From contig NZ_FOCZ01000006.1 in the NCBI RefSeq assembly GCF_900110245.1, positions 1 to 33,514 of the forward strand: a DNA stretch of 33,514 nt, written 5' to 3'. This stretch comes from Niastella yeongjuensis (GTDB lineage Bacteria; Bacteroidota; Bacteroidia; Chitinophagales; Chitinophagaceae). Made by a program: the position numbers and the translations under genes. This document shows, in pieces, positions 24,211 to 32,131 of this stretch. The stretch's first letter is position 1; every line of letters starts with the position of its first letter. Under the pieces are notes generated by a model. That model saw only the letters and a program-made list of their open reading frames with translations. It did not search any database and was not told the origin of the DNA.

Positions 24211-24984
24211 ATGGAAGACCGCAACGAACATTTACTGATCAATTACTTCGACAGAACCCTGGAAGAAAGGGAAATGCGCGAAGTAGAAGAACTGATCCAT
24301 ACCGATCTGGAAGTGCGTAAGCAATGGCAATACCTGCAACTGGCTGTTGAAGCGGTGGAATATGCGGCCCTGTACGACCAGGTGGCTGCTGTGCGGGAAA
24401 ATTTCAGGACCATACAACCGGTTGATGTATTACAATCGTCTGGTAATAAAAATGTACGCGTATTCATGCGGCCATTCATGCGGGTTGCTGCGGCCGTTTT
24501 GGCATTGATCGTTGGTACGGTTGCCTATAAATATTTTTCGGTGAGTGCAACACACGTGTATCAAAAAACGTTTATTGCGTATTCGCTTACCACCACCAGA
24601 GGGCAGGCAGCCATCACCGATATAGAACAGGCTTACCGTATCCAGAACTGGAACGGAGTAATTGCCGCCGCTAACAAGTCTACCTTAACTGATAATAAAG
24701 CCTTATTCCTGGCCGCTATGGCCAACCTGCAGTTACAGCAATATGCAGCAGCAAACAAGTTGTTTGAACAGGTATTGAGTAACAATTCCCAAACGGGTGA
24801 TGATTATTTTCAGGACGAAGCCCAGTTTTACCTGGCAATGAGTAACCTGGCCGATAACCATTCCGTAAAGGCTATTGCCTTGTTGCAACAAATACGGGCT
24901 GATAAAAACCATTTGTATCACCAACAGGCGATGCAAATAGGAAAGATGGATCTTCAATTATTGAAAATCAAGGCGAACCGCTAA
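24211..24984 (+). CDS. Membrane anti-sigma-like protein with C-terminal repeat region
   Basis: The start at ATG 24211 (MEDRNEHLLINYFDRTLEE) lies 10 bp after the sigma gene. The 257-residue protein has a cytoplasmic N-terminal region (INYFDRTLEEREMREVEELI) typical of Bacteroidota anti-sigma partners, one membrane segment (about 93-110, AAAVLALIVGTVAYKYF) and an exported C-terminal part of TPR-like helices (ALFLAAMANLQLQQYAAANK, AQFYLAMSNLADNHSVKAIA). The likely role is to hold the ECF factor at the membrane and respond to an envelope or protein-protein signal. No catalytic motif is present. Confidence 0.75.
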   Translation: MEDRNEHLLINYFDRTLEEREMREVEELIHTDLEVRKQWQYLQLAVEAVEYAALYDQVAAVRENFRTIQPVDVLQSSGNKNVRVFMRPFMRVAAAVLALIVGTVAYKYFSVSATHVYQKTFIAYSLTTTRGQAAITDIEQAYRIQNWNGVIAAANKSTLTDNKALFLAAMANLQLQQYAAANKLFEQVLSNNSQTGDDYFQDEAQFYLAMSNLADNHSVKAIALLQQIRADKNHLYHQQAMQIGKMDLQLLKIKANR

Positions 24985-25080
24985 ACTGAAAAAATTTTAA
25001 AAAAAGTTCGATTACGCGGTTACATTTCTTTCTACAGCTTTTACTAATTAATAGAACCAGCTCTTTTAAATAAGTCTTTT

Positions 25081-25184
25081 CATTCGTTAAGATCTGAATC
25101 ATAATATCGGAAACCTGATCTCCGCCAGCTGGCGGATGAGACAGAGAAACCTGGATGGTTCCATCTTAACGGATTATCCCTACG
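25081..25184. ncRNA. Structured repeat unit 1
   Basis: The outer stem is ATTCGTTAAGAT (25082-25093) with ATCTTAACGGAT (25163-25174), 12 pairs including one T-G. The inner hairpin is TCCGCC-AGCT-GGCGGA (25121-25136), reached through a CTG/CAG clamp. RNA nature is inferred from covariation with units 2 and 3. Confidence 0.5.
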
Positions 25185-25283
25185 CATTCGTGAGGATCTG
25201 AATCATAATATCGGAAACCTGGGTCCGCTTCGGCGGTTCAACAGAGAAACCTGGATGGTTCCATCTTCACGGATTATGCCTCG
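25185..25283. ncRNA. Structured repeat unit 2
   Basis: The outer stem is ATTCGTGAGGAT (25186-25197) with ATCTTCACGGAT (25263-25274). Relative to unit 1, stem position 7 changes from T-A to G-C on both strands. The inner hairpin is CCGC-TTCG-GCGG (25225-25236), a UUCG-tetraloop stem if transcribed from the plus strand. Confidence 0.5.
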
Positions 25284-25383
25284 AATTCGTGAGGAAACGA
25301 TCATAATATCGGAAACCTGAGTAGTACATTTGATATTACGACAGAGAAACCTGGATGGTTCTTTCTTCACGAATTATTTTACG
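25284..25383. ncRNA. Structured repeat unit 3
   Basis: The outer stem is ATTCGTGAGGAAA (25285-25297) with TTTCTTCACGAAT (25362-25374), 13 pairs with one G-T. Stem position 12 changes from T-A to A-T on both sides, and position 3 from T-G to T-A. The inner hairpin is GTAGTA-CATTTGA-TATTAC (25321-25339). Confidence 0.5.
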
Positions 25384-25661
25384 TTCTTTCGTGACGATCT
25401 ATATCGGGCACGATGTAGTCACATACTATATATTTAAGTTTTTTCGCTTAAAGCCAGCAGTCGAATGCGCTTATTCGCGTTCAATTGCCCTATGCACTAA
25501 GCTTTTGCTTTCGCAGTTGGTACAAAGCGCCCCCTAAACTCTAAATATATCGGCATCACTGGGGATGCCCTGGTATGGACCTGATTTGCACACAATGATT
25601 GAGTTTTCGGTAATCGGGCTGACTTGGTTGGTAGCCCGGTTACCTTTTTATGCTAAACGCA

Positions 25662-25682
25662 GGCAGAGGGCAGAAGGCAGAA
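25662..25682 (+). repeat. GGCAGAR heptamer repeat, three units
   Basis: Three consecutive heptamers GGCAGAG, GGCAGAA, GGCAGAA. The same heptamer forms longer arrays at 31971-32054 and 33441-33514, so this is a short member of a dispersed family. Confidence 0.8.
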
Positions 25683-25704
25683 ATTAATTCCCGAATGTTG
25701 AATT

Positions 25705-25723
25705 TCCCGATAGCTATTCGGGA
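25705..25723. repeat. Small palindromic element
   Basis: TCCCGA (25705-25710) and TCGGGA (25718-25723) pair around TAGCTAT. No T-run follows on either strand, so it is not an obvious terminator. It resembles the short dispersed palindromes of Bacteroidota intergenic DNA. Confidence 0.5.
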
Positions 25724-25831
25724 TACTTAATTTTCGGAATACCTGCTTTAAGCTTTAAGCCTTAAGTATGCAATTCAAAGATTAAAGCCGCTCTTTATAA
25801 ATGAATTCCCTACCTGGTAGGAGTAACTTCT

Positions 25832-25940
25832 AAAAGTCGACGTTGACCTCAAAGGATAACGCAGAACCTGCATTAGTCCGGAGTACACACATCAGAGCAA
25901 TTTTTTAATCCGTATTTCTGTGTCAACTACGTCGACTTTT
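25832..25940. repeat. Inverted repeat spanning the end of the CHAT gene
   Basis: AAAAGTCGACGT plus TGAC (25832-25847) is the reverse complement of 25922-25940 except for three extra bases. The right arm encodes the last residues and stop of the CHAT gene on the minus strand. The arms are separated by about 75 bp. A transcript reading out of the CHAT gene could fold into a long stem ending in TTTT, so a 3'-end processing or termination role is possible. Confidence 0.5.
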
Positions 25941-28764
25941 TTCTTCTTTTAATGTAATAGATCATACCTGACAAGACTGCCACCACTGCGCCAGTAACAA
26001 GCAACCACCGAAACCAGGTAACCGCTTGCACCAACGGCTGGTTATCCCCTGTGAGAATTAAATGGGCCCAATAGTTGGGCGTTTTGTACAAAGCATTGCT
26101 ATGCAGGTAATCGAGTTTTGCCTGTCGCAATGCTTTCGCTTTTGTAAAGCCCTTTTGTAAATAGAGTTGAAATTGATGTAGTATTGCTGCGGTTGCCGCA
26201 TCATCGGCCTTCCATAAACTGTTCACCATACTGGCACAGCCGGCATAGGCAAAACCGCGTGTAAGACTCAGCACGCCTTCGCTGTTTACCAGTTGTCCAT
26301 GCCCCGTTTCACAGGCGCTGATGATAACCAGTTGTGTTCCTTCCATATTCAACCCATACAATTCTTCCAGGTACAACGCATCCTGCGTGGGCTGCGGGCT
26401 TTGGGGATAGAAGGCTATAAACGAAGCCGCACTGTTGCCGGTATCGGCAATGGCATGCGTGGCCAAATGCACTACCGGGTATTGTTGCAGGTGATGCAGG
26501 AACTGCTCCTTGGTGGCCTGCTGATTGGTGAACGCCAGTCCGGGCAGGTGGGCGATCTCTTCTGCAGAAGCCGGCAATTGCTGCATGAATGTATATTCCG
26601 GATGCGGAAACGGTTTACCGGCCTCGGCAAAGGGCGCAAACGCCAGCGTTTGTATAACGGTGCTGGCTGATTGCTTCCGGGCCGCCTGCGCTATAATAAA
26701 CCGGGAAGAAAACTGATAACTGATCTCGGTTGTTTCCAGCAACGTTTGGGGCTCGTCACCCGCTTCTGCCGGTAAAGATTCAAACGGCAGGTAGTATAAT
26801 ATGTTATCGGGTATAATGGTCCATTCGGTGGCGCCTGCAGTTAATGCCTGCAGCGGTTGTACCAATTGCCGGTACAATTGCCGGCCCCAGGGTGCCCCTT
26901 TGAAACGGCGGCCGCTTTCGGGATTTTGTAGGGCCGTCAGCCAATGGGTTATAGCTTGTTGTATGGTACTGAAAGAATCGATGCGCGTTTGTTTAAAACC
27001 GGAGCGGGTTATAACAAACACGTTCAGGGTATTCCCCGTTGCATAAAAACTGATCACCGCCTGTTGGCGGCCCAGGTATTGTTGCAGCGAATCGGGCCGG
27101 GGATAGGTTTCCTGGTACTTGAGCTGATAGTACAAACTGTTTTGCTGCAGGGCATGCTGCACCTGCGCCAGCTGAATTTCAAACCCCGCTTTTTCATTGG
27201 CCAGTGTAACCAGCGCGGCACTGTCCTGCGTTTGATCGCTCCGGATACTTAAACGGGCCAGGTTGTATTTGATATTTCTTTCCTGTTGTACCAGCCCGGC
27301 ATCTATGCCCGGCAATTTGCGGAAGCCCTTTTCTGTTACCCCGCTGTACATCACCGAGGCTTTGTTGCGTTCTGCCATTACAAAGGCCTGCTGCGCATAT
27401 CCCTTATTGGGATGTAATGCGTGTAACTGTAAACATACCGTTACCGCGTTTTGATACACCTGCTGGTTGTTGTTCTTCAGGAATAATTTGGCTTCGTCGG
27501 TATCATAACTTTTTTCGATGAACCGTAACAGGGCGATGGCGCTGTTGTAGGTATCCAGCGCTGTTTGCAGATGGGCCTCGCTATGGGTGGTTTTATATAA
27601 TGTTTCGAATGTGGTGGCTTTTTTAAACAGCGCATCGAAGAGGCGGTACGAAGTGAACGTGCCGGTGAACTGCGCCGGGTTCGCCCGTACATTGGTATTG
27701 TTGAAATGACCGCTAAAGACAATGATGGCCTGTTGCAGGCTTTGTAATGCGGCATCGTATTGTTGTTGCTGAATAAGCCAGTCGCCCCGGTACAAATGGT
27801 ACATGCCTGTATAGGTGCTGTTGGGGGCTGCTTTGTTGGGTGAATTGGATTGCGCAAACCGCTTCAGGTAATAATCCGTTGAATCAGGATGCTGCAACAG
27901 CAAATGCGTATGCGCCAGCTCGTTGAACACCCGGGGCAGTGTGTTGGTATTTACCCGGTGAAACCAGCCGAGGGCCTGCTGGTAATTGCCCATGGCTTTG
28001 TAGGCCAGTCCCATGTTTAAAAAGATCTGGCTGGTAAATGCTTTTTGCGAATAAATGGTTTTATAGATGGCAATGGCCTGCTGATATTGACCCAGTTTAT
28101 AAGAGGCTGCCGCCACATTGTTCTCGATGTTCACCACCCAGGTAGCGTCTTTGGCCGGTTTTTTATTGATGATGGCCAGGGCCTGGGTGAAATAATTACG
28201 GCTTTGCAGGTAATTGCCATTCTCATAATACAGCACGCCGAGGTCATTGTACAGGCGTTCTCTCTCGGGGATGCGGGTAAAGCGTTGCGCCAGGGCTTCG
28301 GCCTGCAATAAAAAATAACTGGCAGAATCGAAATTGTTCAGGTGGTAATAAGCCGAACCGGTATGCTGGGCTACTTCGTATAAGAGGGAATCGCTCCATT
28401 GCGGGTGCTGTTGTTTTATGCGTTGTGCCTGTAAATAAGACCGGATGGCGGATGCATAACTGGTTTGTACATCCAGCAAAATACCGGTGTTCAAATGGGC
28501 ATGGAAGAGCAACGAATCGGCAGCAGCGCCGTTTTTTCCCCCCAGTGCAATTACCTCCCGGTAGGCCGCCAGCGCCAGGCTGTCGGTAGCATCGGTGGGG
28601 TTGGGTAAATGAAACAGGTGATCGGCCTTTTTGTACCACGCCACTAAAGTGGGCGGGGGATGAGGCTGGTCACCGGTATTGTACGCGCAAATCAACCAGG
28701 TAGCCAGCAGCAGCCAGCCTTTCCATACAATGTCCCTAAATAATGCCTTCACCAAAGTTACCAT
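25927..28764 (-). CDS. Membrane-anchored TPR-CHAT caspase-like protease
   Basis: The start at ATG 28764 (MVTLVKALFRDIVWKGW) is chosen; the longer frame begins with TTG and overlaps the lipoprotein gene. The 945-residue protein has an N-terminal hydrophobic segment (WLLLATWLICAY), many TPR-type helices (about 60-460, e.g. ERLYNDLGVLYYENGNYLQS, IFLNMGLAYKAMGNYQQAL) and a C-terminal CHAT domain with LYYLPFESLP, the catalytic histidine H770 (HLATHA) and cysteine C818 (ISACETGHGQ). A membrane helix (LLVTGAVVAVLSGMIYYI) and a basic tail close the protein. CHAT proteases are relatives of caspases/separase and often act with TPRs that recognise a partner. It follows the lipoprotein gene by 40 bp and converges on the ECF sigma genes. 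Confidence 0.88.
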   Translation of the reverse strand: MVTLVKALFRDIVWKGWLLLATWLICAYNTGDQPHPPPTLVAWYKKADHLFHLPNPTDATDSLALAAYREVIALGGKNGAAADSLLFHAHLNTGILLDVQTSYASAIRSYLQAQRIKQQHPQWSDSLLYEVAQHTGSAYYHLNNFDSASYFLLQAEALAQRFTRIPERERLYNDLGVLYYENGNYLQSRNYFTQALAIINKKPAKDATWVVNIENNVAAASYKLGQYQQAIAIYKTIYSQKAFTSQIFLNMGLAYKAMGNYQQALGWFHRVNTNTLPRVFNELAHTHLLLQHPDSTDYYLKRFAQSNSPNKAAPNSTYTGMYHLYRGDWLIQQQQYDAALQSLQQAIIVFSGHFNNTNVRANPAQFTGTFTSYRLFDALFKKATTFETLYKTTHSEAHLQTALDTYNSAIALLRFIEKSYDTDEAKLFLKNNNQQVYQNAVTVCLQLHALHPNKGYAQQAFVMAERNKASVMYSGVTEKGFRKLPGIDAGLVQQERNIKYNLARLSIRSDQTQDSAALVTLANEKAGFEIQLAQVQHALQQNSLYYQLKYQETYPRPDSLQQYLGRQQAVISFYATGNTLNVFVITRSGFKQTRIDSFSTIQQAITHWLTALQNPESGRRFKGAPWGRQLYRQLVQPLQALTAGATEWTIIPDNILYYLPFESLPAEAGDEPQTLLETTEISYQFSSRFIIAQAARKQSASTVIQTLAFAPFAEAGKPFPHPEYTFMQQLPASAEEIAHLPGLAFTNQQATKEQFLHHLQQYPVVHLATHAIADTGNSAASFIAFYPQSPQPTQDALYLEELYGLNMEGTQLVIISACETGHGQLVNSEGVLSLTRGFAYAGCASMVNSLWKADDAATAAILHQFQLYLQKGFTKAKALRQAKLDYLHSNALYKTPNYWAHLILTGDNQPLVQAVTWFRWLLVTGAVVAVLSGMIYYIKRRKKST

Positions 28765-28804
28765 GGTTAGGCGAAGATAGTGGTGTTTGGGTATATAGTA
28801 ACCG

Positions 28805-29722
28805 TTATCTGGCGAGACCGGCAATGATCAATAAGGGTGGCCGGGGTTTGCCATTTACGATGTGGTAACCCAACATGTCCTCACGCTTGAATTCAACCTC
28901 ATTTTGTAAGTCGAAGGGAATGTTGGTTGCCTTGTCGAAATACACCACTTTCACAGAGATCTGTTGTTGCGCTTTTTTACTGTTATCATTAAGCGAGTAT
29001 AAGATCTTTATTGTTTTGGAGTCGCCGTTCTTTACATTAGGACCGAACAGTCCGTCGGCAAGTGATTTCTTCAGGTTGATATAGCCGTTCTTGGTGCGCA
29101 CCCGCAATTTCTGGTCATTGGCTTTTGAACCGGGCACGTCGTCATCGAACGAACACTTGTTGTTGCCGTTGCCATTATTGCCGGGATAATCGGTATCGTC
29201 GCTTCCATCACAAACAGGGGCAGTGAGCGGATTGGCGTTAAAGACAGGTCTGGCCAGCGTGTCGTTGTTGCCGATAATATAAACGCTGTCCATGTAGGTG
29301 ATACCACCCAAAATCAACTGCCTTACGCAGGTATCGCGGGTGCCATCTTTTACAAAACCAACCAGGTATCGTACGCCGGTTTCACTTTTTGAAACATTGA
29401 TAACACCGGTTTTTTTATTAAGGCTGAGTCCTTCAGGCCAGGAGAGATAGGTTCCGGCGATTCCCTTATTGTTGACGGGACTAACCGTATATTGTCCGTT
29501 TACAGGTTGCAGGTAAATTATGCTGTCCCCATAATCAGGCCCATTGGGACATTGATTGGGGGCATTTAGTAAAACATTGCCATTGATGGGTGAATCCACC
29601 AGTGGATCGGTAGGCTTTTCAGCATTAGTTTCTGACCGATTCGCTTTGTTGCAGGCAACAAAATCAAGTAATACTAAAAACGATGACAATAACAGTAGAC
29701 AAGTGCACAGTCTGCTTTTCAT
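28805..29722 (-). CDS. Secreted lipoprotein, family unknown
   Basis: A 305-residue protein with a signal peptide (CLLLLSSFLVLLDFVACNK) whose C24 is a likely lipidation site (FVAC). After it comes a low-complexity linker, then a beta-rich region (DSIIYLQPVNGQYTVSPV, GTYLSWPEGLSLNKKTGVIN) reminiscent of Ig-like or cadherin-like surface modules. An Asp/Asn/Gly-rich stretch follows (DDTDYPGNNGNGNN), and the C-terminal third (VRTKNGYINLKKSLADGLFG onward) is beta-strand-rich. It is the first gene of a two-gene minus-strand operon with the CHAT protease, so an outer-membrane partner or substrate of that protein is plausible. Confidence 0.7.
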   Translation of the reverse strand: MKSRLCTCLLLLSSFLVLLDFVACNKANRSETNAEKPTDPLVDSPINGNVLLNAPNQCPNGPDYGDSIIYLQPVNGQYTVSPVNNKGIAGTYLSWPEGLSLNKKTGVINVSKSETGVRYLVGFVKDGTRDTCVRQLILGGITYMDSVYIIGNNDTLARPVFNANPLTAPVCDGSDDTDYPGNNGNGNNKCSFDDDVPGSKANDQKLRVRTKNGYINLKKSLADGLFGPNVKNGDSKTIKILYSLNDNSKKAQQQISVKVVYFDKATNIPFDLQNEVEFKREDMLGYHIVNGKPRPPLLIIAGLAR

Positions 29723-30013
29723 GTATGTTTCGGTTTTTACGCGGGAATCTAATCAGACAAGGTTGGTTGGCACTAGTGTTCACCGCTTTTCAAACGGATA
29801 TGGATAAGCAAATATTCGATTTTTGAATTATACTACACGAATATTTATTAGACACCTATTTATTCAGTTGGTTATCATGCGCTAAGGCTTAATGGTTTTC
29901 ACTTAAATTTCATTTGGAAACGATAGGATTGCTGACAAGAACAAGCACATGATCCGTTGCCAATAATAGACGTAAACCAGGGAATCAAAGTTGTCACGTT
30001 ACTACTGCAATTT

Positions 30014-30733
30014 CTATTCCTGGAGGTATAGATAATAATCTTTGAGCAAAGTTGCAAACTCCGGGGTGTAAGCGCGGTCAATTTGTTGAATTGTCAGGTC
30101 TGCTGTGGTTGCCGTATCGACTTTATTACGCGTGTAATGCAAAATTGTCCGAAAGGGTGGGTGTTTGGGCGATTGTTTTACGATCAGTTTTTCGGCAAGG
30201 GAAAACTGGTGCTGGCCGGCCAGTTTATTGAAATATTCCCAGCGGTGGAAAGGCAGCAGAATACCGAATTCGCCCTGCGGTTGCAGGTTGCCGGCAATAA
30301 CCGGCAGCAATTCATCGAGCGTAAGCTGGGTGCTGTGTTTGGCTATTTGTTCGCGGTTGTTGGCCGAAAGCCAGTCGGATTCAAAAAAGGGTGGATTGGA
30401 AATGATGAAATCGTATCGATGCGGGAATTGAAAACTGCGGACATCGCCCTGGAATACCTGCAGGCGTTCCTGCCAGTCGTTTTGGGTGGTGTTTTCCTGT
30501 AATTGCTGATAGGCGTCGCCGTCAATTTCAATGCCGTGGATCGCGGCCTGGGAGCGTTGTGCGAGCATCATCATCAACAACCCGGTTCCTGCCCCAATAT
30601 CGAGTACCCGGGCGTGCTGCGCTATTTTGTTCGAAAACCACGCACCAAGAATACAGGCATCGGTGCACACTTTCATGGCGCACTTATCCTGGTTTATTGT
30701 GAATTGTTTGAATTTAAAGTAGGTGTTTGGCAT
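30014..30733 (-). CDS. trmN6: tRNA1(Val) adenine-N6-methyltransferase, TrmN6-like
   Basis: The start at ATG 30733 (MPNTYFKFKQFTINQDKCAM) matches the family's FxFKqFtI.Q..caMKV...ACiLGaW opening; the longer frame uses a non-ATG codon. The 239-residue Rossmann methyltransferase has the SAM-binding motif VLDIGAGTGLL (about 42-52) and the N6-adenine catalytic motif NPPF (about 112-115). Length and order fit YfiC/TrmN6, which modifies A37 of tRNA1(Val). The C-terminal block KHPPFRTILHYTR also fits. It is transcribed in the same direction as tsaD, with a 163-bp gap that holds an inverted repeat. The gap on the other side (29723-30013) shows no gene. Confidence 0.88.
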   Translation of the reverse strand: MPNTYFKFKQFTINQDKCAMKVCTDACILGAWFSNKIAQHARVLDIGAGTGLLMMMLAQRSQAAIHGIEIDGDAYQQLQENTTQNDWQERLQVFQGDVRSFQFPHRYDFIISNPPFFESDWLSANNREQIAKHSTQLTLDELLPVIAGNLQPQGEFGILLPFHRWEYFNKLAGQHQFSLAEKLIVKQSPKHPPFRTILHYTRNKVDTATTADLTIQQIDRAYTPEFATLLKDYYLYLQE

Positions 30734-30759
30734 TGGGGCTTTTAGTTCAAATTGTACAC

Positions 30760-30898
30760 AAGACCTGTAAGGTAAACTGCGGAGATTTGTCAATTTAGTT
30801 GGCCAAAGTGTACCTGACAGGTCGATTTTCTATAAGAGCTGTCAGGATCGCTTATCTGTCCGCGGGTTCAGTACCCGATGGCGAACCTTACAGGTCTT
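30760..30898. repeat. Nested inverted repeat between tsaD and trmN6
   Basis: AAGACCTGTAAGGT (30760-30773) pairs perfectly with ACCTTACAGGTCTT (30885-30898), and inside it CCTGACAG (30813-30820) pairs with CTGTCAGG (30839-30846). The right arm overlaps the tsaD stop codon. Palindromes built on ACCTGNNAGGT are common intergenic repeats in Bacteroidota from memory. In a transcript this would form a branched hairpin between the two genes. Confidence 0.65.
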
Positions 30899-31940
30899 AC
30901 CATTCGGCTCTGGCAGTAGGGCTAACCCCCAGATCAACAAAATCCCCTTCGAGGTACTTGTAATAGGCTGTCATGGCAATCATAGCGGCATTATCGGTAC
31001 AGTATTGAAAGGCGGGGATGAAGGTGCGCCAGTTGTGTTTCTGTCCCATTTCAGTAAGCGCTTTGCGCAGGCCGCTGTTGGCACTTACGCCGCCGGCTAT
31101 ACAGATCTGATCGATGCCGGTAGTGGCAGCTGCCGCTTTTACCTTGTTCAGCAAAATGCTGATGATGCGGTGCTGGATAGACGCGCAGATATCGGCCAGG
31201 TTCTCTTCTATAAATTTGGGATTGCTTGCGGTGTTCTCCTGTAGAAAATACAGGATGGCGGTTTTCAATCCACTAAAGCTGAAATTCAAACCGGGGATCT
31301 GCGGTTCAGGAAATTTGAACCGGTTGGGATTACCCGTTTGGGCATATTTATCAATGAGCGGTCCGCCCGGGTAGGGCAGTCCCAGTAATTTGGCTGATTT
31401 ATCAAAGGCTTCACCGGCGGCATCGTCCATGGTTTCGCCGATCACTTTCAGCGAAAGGGGCGATTCGCACAGTACGATCTGGGTATGGCCACCACTCACC
31501 GTAAGACATAAAAAAGGAAATTCCGGCCTGGGATCTTCAATGAGGTTGGCCAGCACATGCGCCTGCATATGGTGCACGGCTATGAGGGGTACATTCAGCG
31601 CCAGCGCCAGCGATTTGGCGAATTGAGCGCCTACCAGCAGGGAACCGATCAGTCCGGGCGCCTGCGTAAAGGCAATGGCGTGTACGCTTTGTAACAAGGT
31701 ATGAATGGCCGCTTCATCGGTAGGTTCGCCGCTTTGCTGACAGGCTTTTTGTAAAGCGGCATACACAACCGGCACAATGTTTTGCATATGCGCGCGCGAC
31801 GCCAGCTCAGGCACTACACCGCCATATTGTTCATGCACGGTTTGATTGGCAATAAAATTCGAAAGAATTTCGCCGTCGCGGCAAACAGCGGCGGCGGTTT
31901 CATCGCATGATGATTCGATTGCTAAGATTGTAATACTCAC
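30897..31940 (-). CDS. tsaD: tRNA N6-adenosine threonylcarbamoyltransferase TsaD
   Basis: A 347-residue protein with the full TsaD pattern: [20 protein letters not shown] at the N-terminus, [15 protein letters not shown], the metal-binding HMQAH motif, [54 protein letters not shown] and the C-terminal CTDNAAMIA. With TsaB, TsaC and TsaE it makes t6A at position 37 of ANN-decoding tRNAs, an essential step. The start is GTG at 31940, because no in-frame ATG lies upstream or near. The stop overlaps the right arm of the inverted repeat. This is a core gene and marks ordinary chromosome. Confidence 0.97.
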   Translation of the reverse strand: MSITILAIESSCDETAAAVCRDGEILSNFIANQTVHEQYGGVVPELASRAHMQNIVPVVYAALQKACQQSGEPTDEAAIHTLLQSVHAIAFTQAPGLIGSLLVGAQFAKSLALALNVPLIAVHHMQAHVLANLIEDPRPEFPFLCLTVSGGHTQIVLCESPLSLKVIGETMDDAAGEAFDKSAKLLGLPYPGGPLIDKYAQTGNPNRFKFPEPQIPGLNFSFSGLKTAILYFLQENTASNPKFIEENLADICASIQHRIISILLNKVKAAAATTGIDQICIAGGVSANSGLRKALTEMGQKHNWRTFIPAFQYCTDNAAMIAMTAYYKYLEGDFVDLGVSPTARAEW

Positions 31941-31970
31941 GGGGGCGAAGATAATGAAAGGCAGTTAAAA

Positions 31971-32054
31971 GGCAGTAGGCAGAAGGCAGAGGGCAGAGGG
32001 CAGAAGGCAGAAGGCAGAGGGCAGAGGGCAGAGGGCAGAGGGCAGAAGGCAGAA
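31971..32054 (+). repeat. GGCAGAR heptamer array, twelve units
   Basis: Twelve exact-period 7-bp units: one GGCAGTA, then GGCAGAA or GGCAGAG. The array sits between the ABC permease stop and the tsaD start. It belongs to the same family as the arrays at 25662 and 33441. An array with this period can change length by slippage. Confidence 0.92.
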
Positions 32055-32080
32055 AGAATACACCTCTGCGCGGAATTCAG

Positions 32081-32115
32081 AACTTAAAACTTTGAACTTT
32101 CAACTTTCAACTTTA
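32081..32115 (+). repeat. AACTTTN heptamer array, five units
   Basis: Five consecutive 7-bp units: AACTTAA, AACTTTG, AACTTTC, AACTTTC, AACTTTA. It is separate in sequence from the neighbouring GGCAGAR array but has the same period. It is located just after the stop of the ABC permease gene. Confidence 0.88.
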
Positions 32116-32131
32116 AACCTGTTACTTATAA

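Larger units (their letters stand above)
25081..25383. repeat. Tandem array of three structured-RNA-like units
   Basis: Three adjacent units (25081-25184, 25185-25283, 25284-25383) share conserved blocks ATAATATCGGAAACCTG and CAGAGAAACCTGGATGGTT. Between them is an interior that varies in sequence but always forms a hairpin. The ends of each unit pair with each other over 12-13 bp with compensatory changes between copies. A decayed fourth copy follows at 25387-25408. The array lies between converging genes (anti-sigma on plus, CHAT on minus) and has no reading frame. The transcribed strand is unknown. The rest of the gap (24985-25926) holds the other repeats listed. Confidence 0.75.

Noticed and set aside
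25081..25383. CRISPR array
   Set aside because: Units are about 100 bp with paired ends and two conserved blocks, not 25-40 bp repeats with equal spacers, and there are no cas genes.
25355..25537. 60-codon plus-strand frame
   Set aside because: It starts inside the structured repeat array and has no family resemblance; it is probably chance.
29899..30081. 60-codon minus-strand frame downstream of the trmN6 gene
   Set aside because: It overlaps the 3' end of that gene, with composition unlike a protein.
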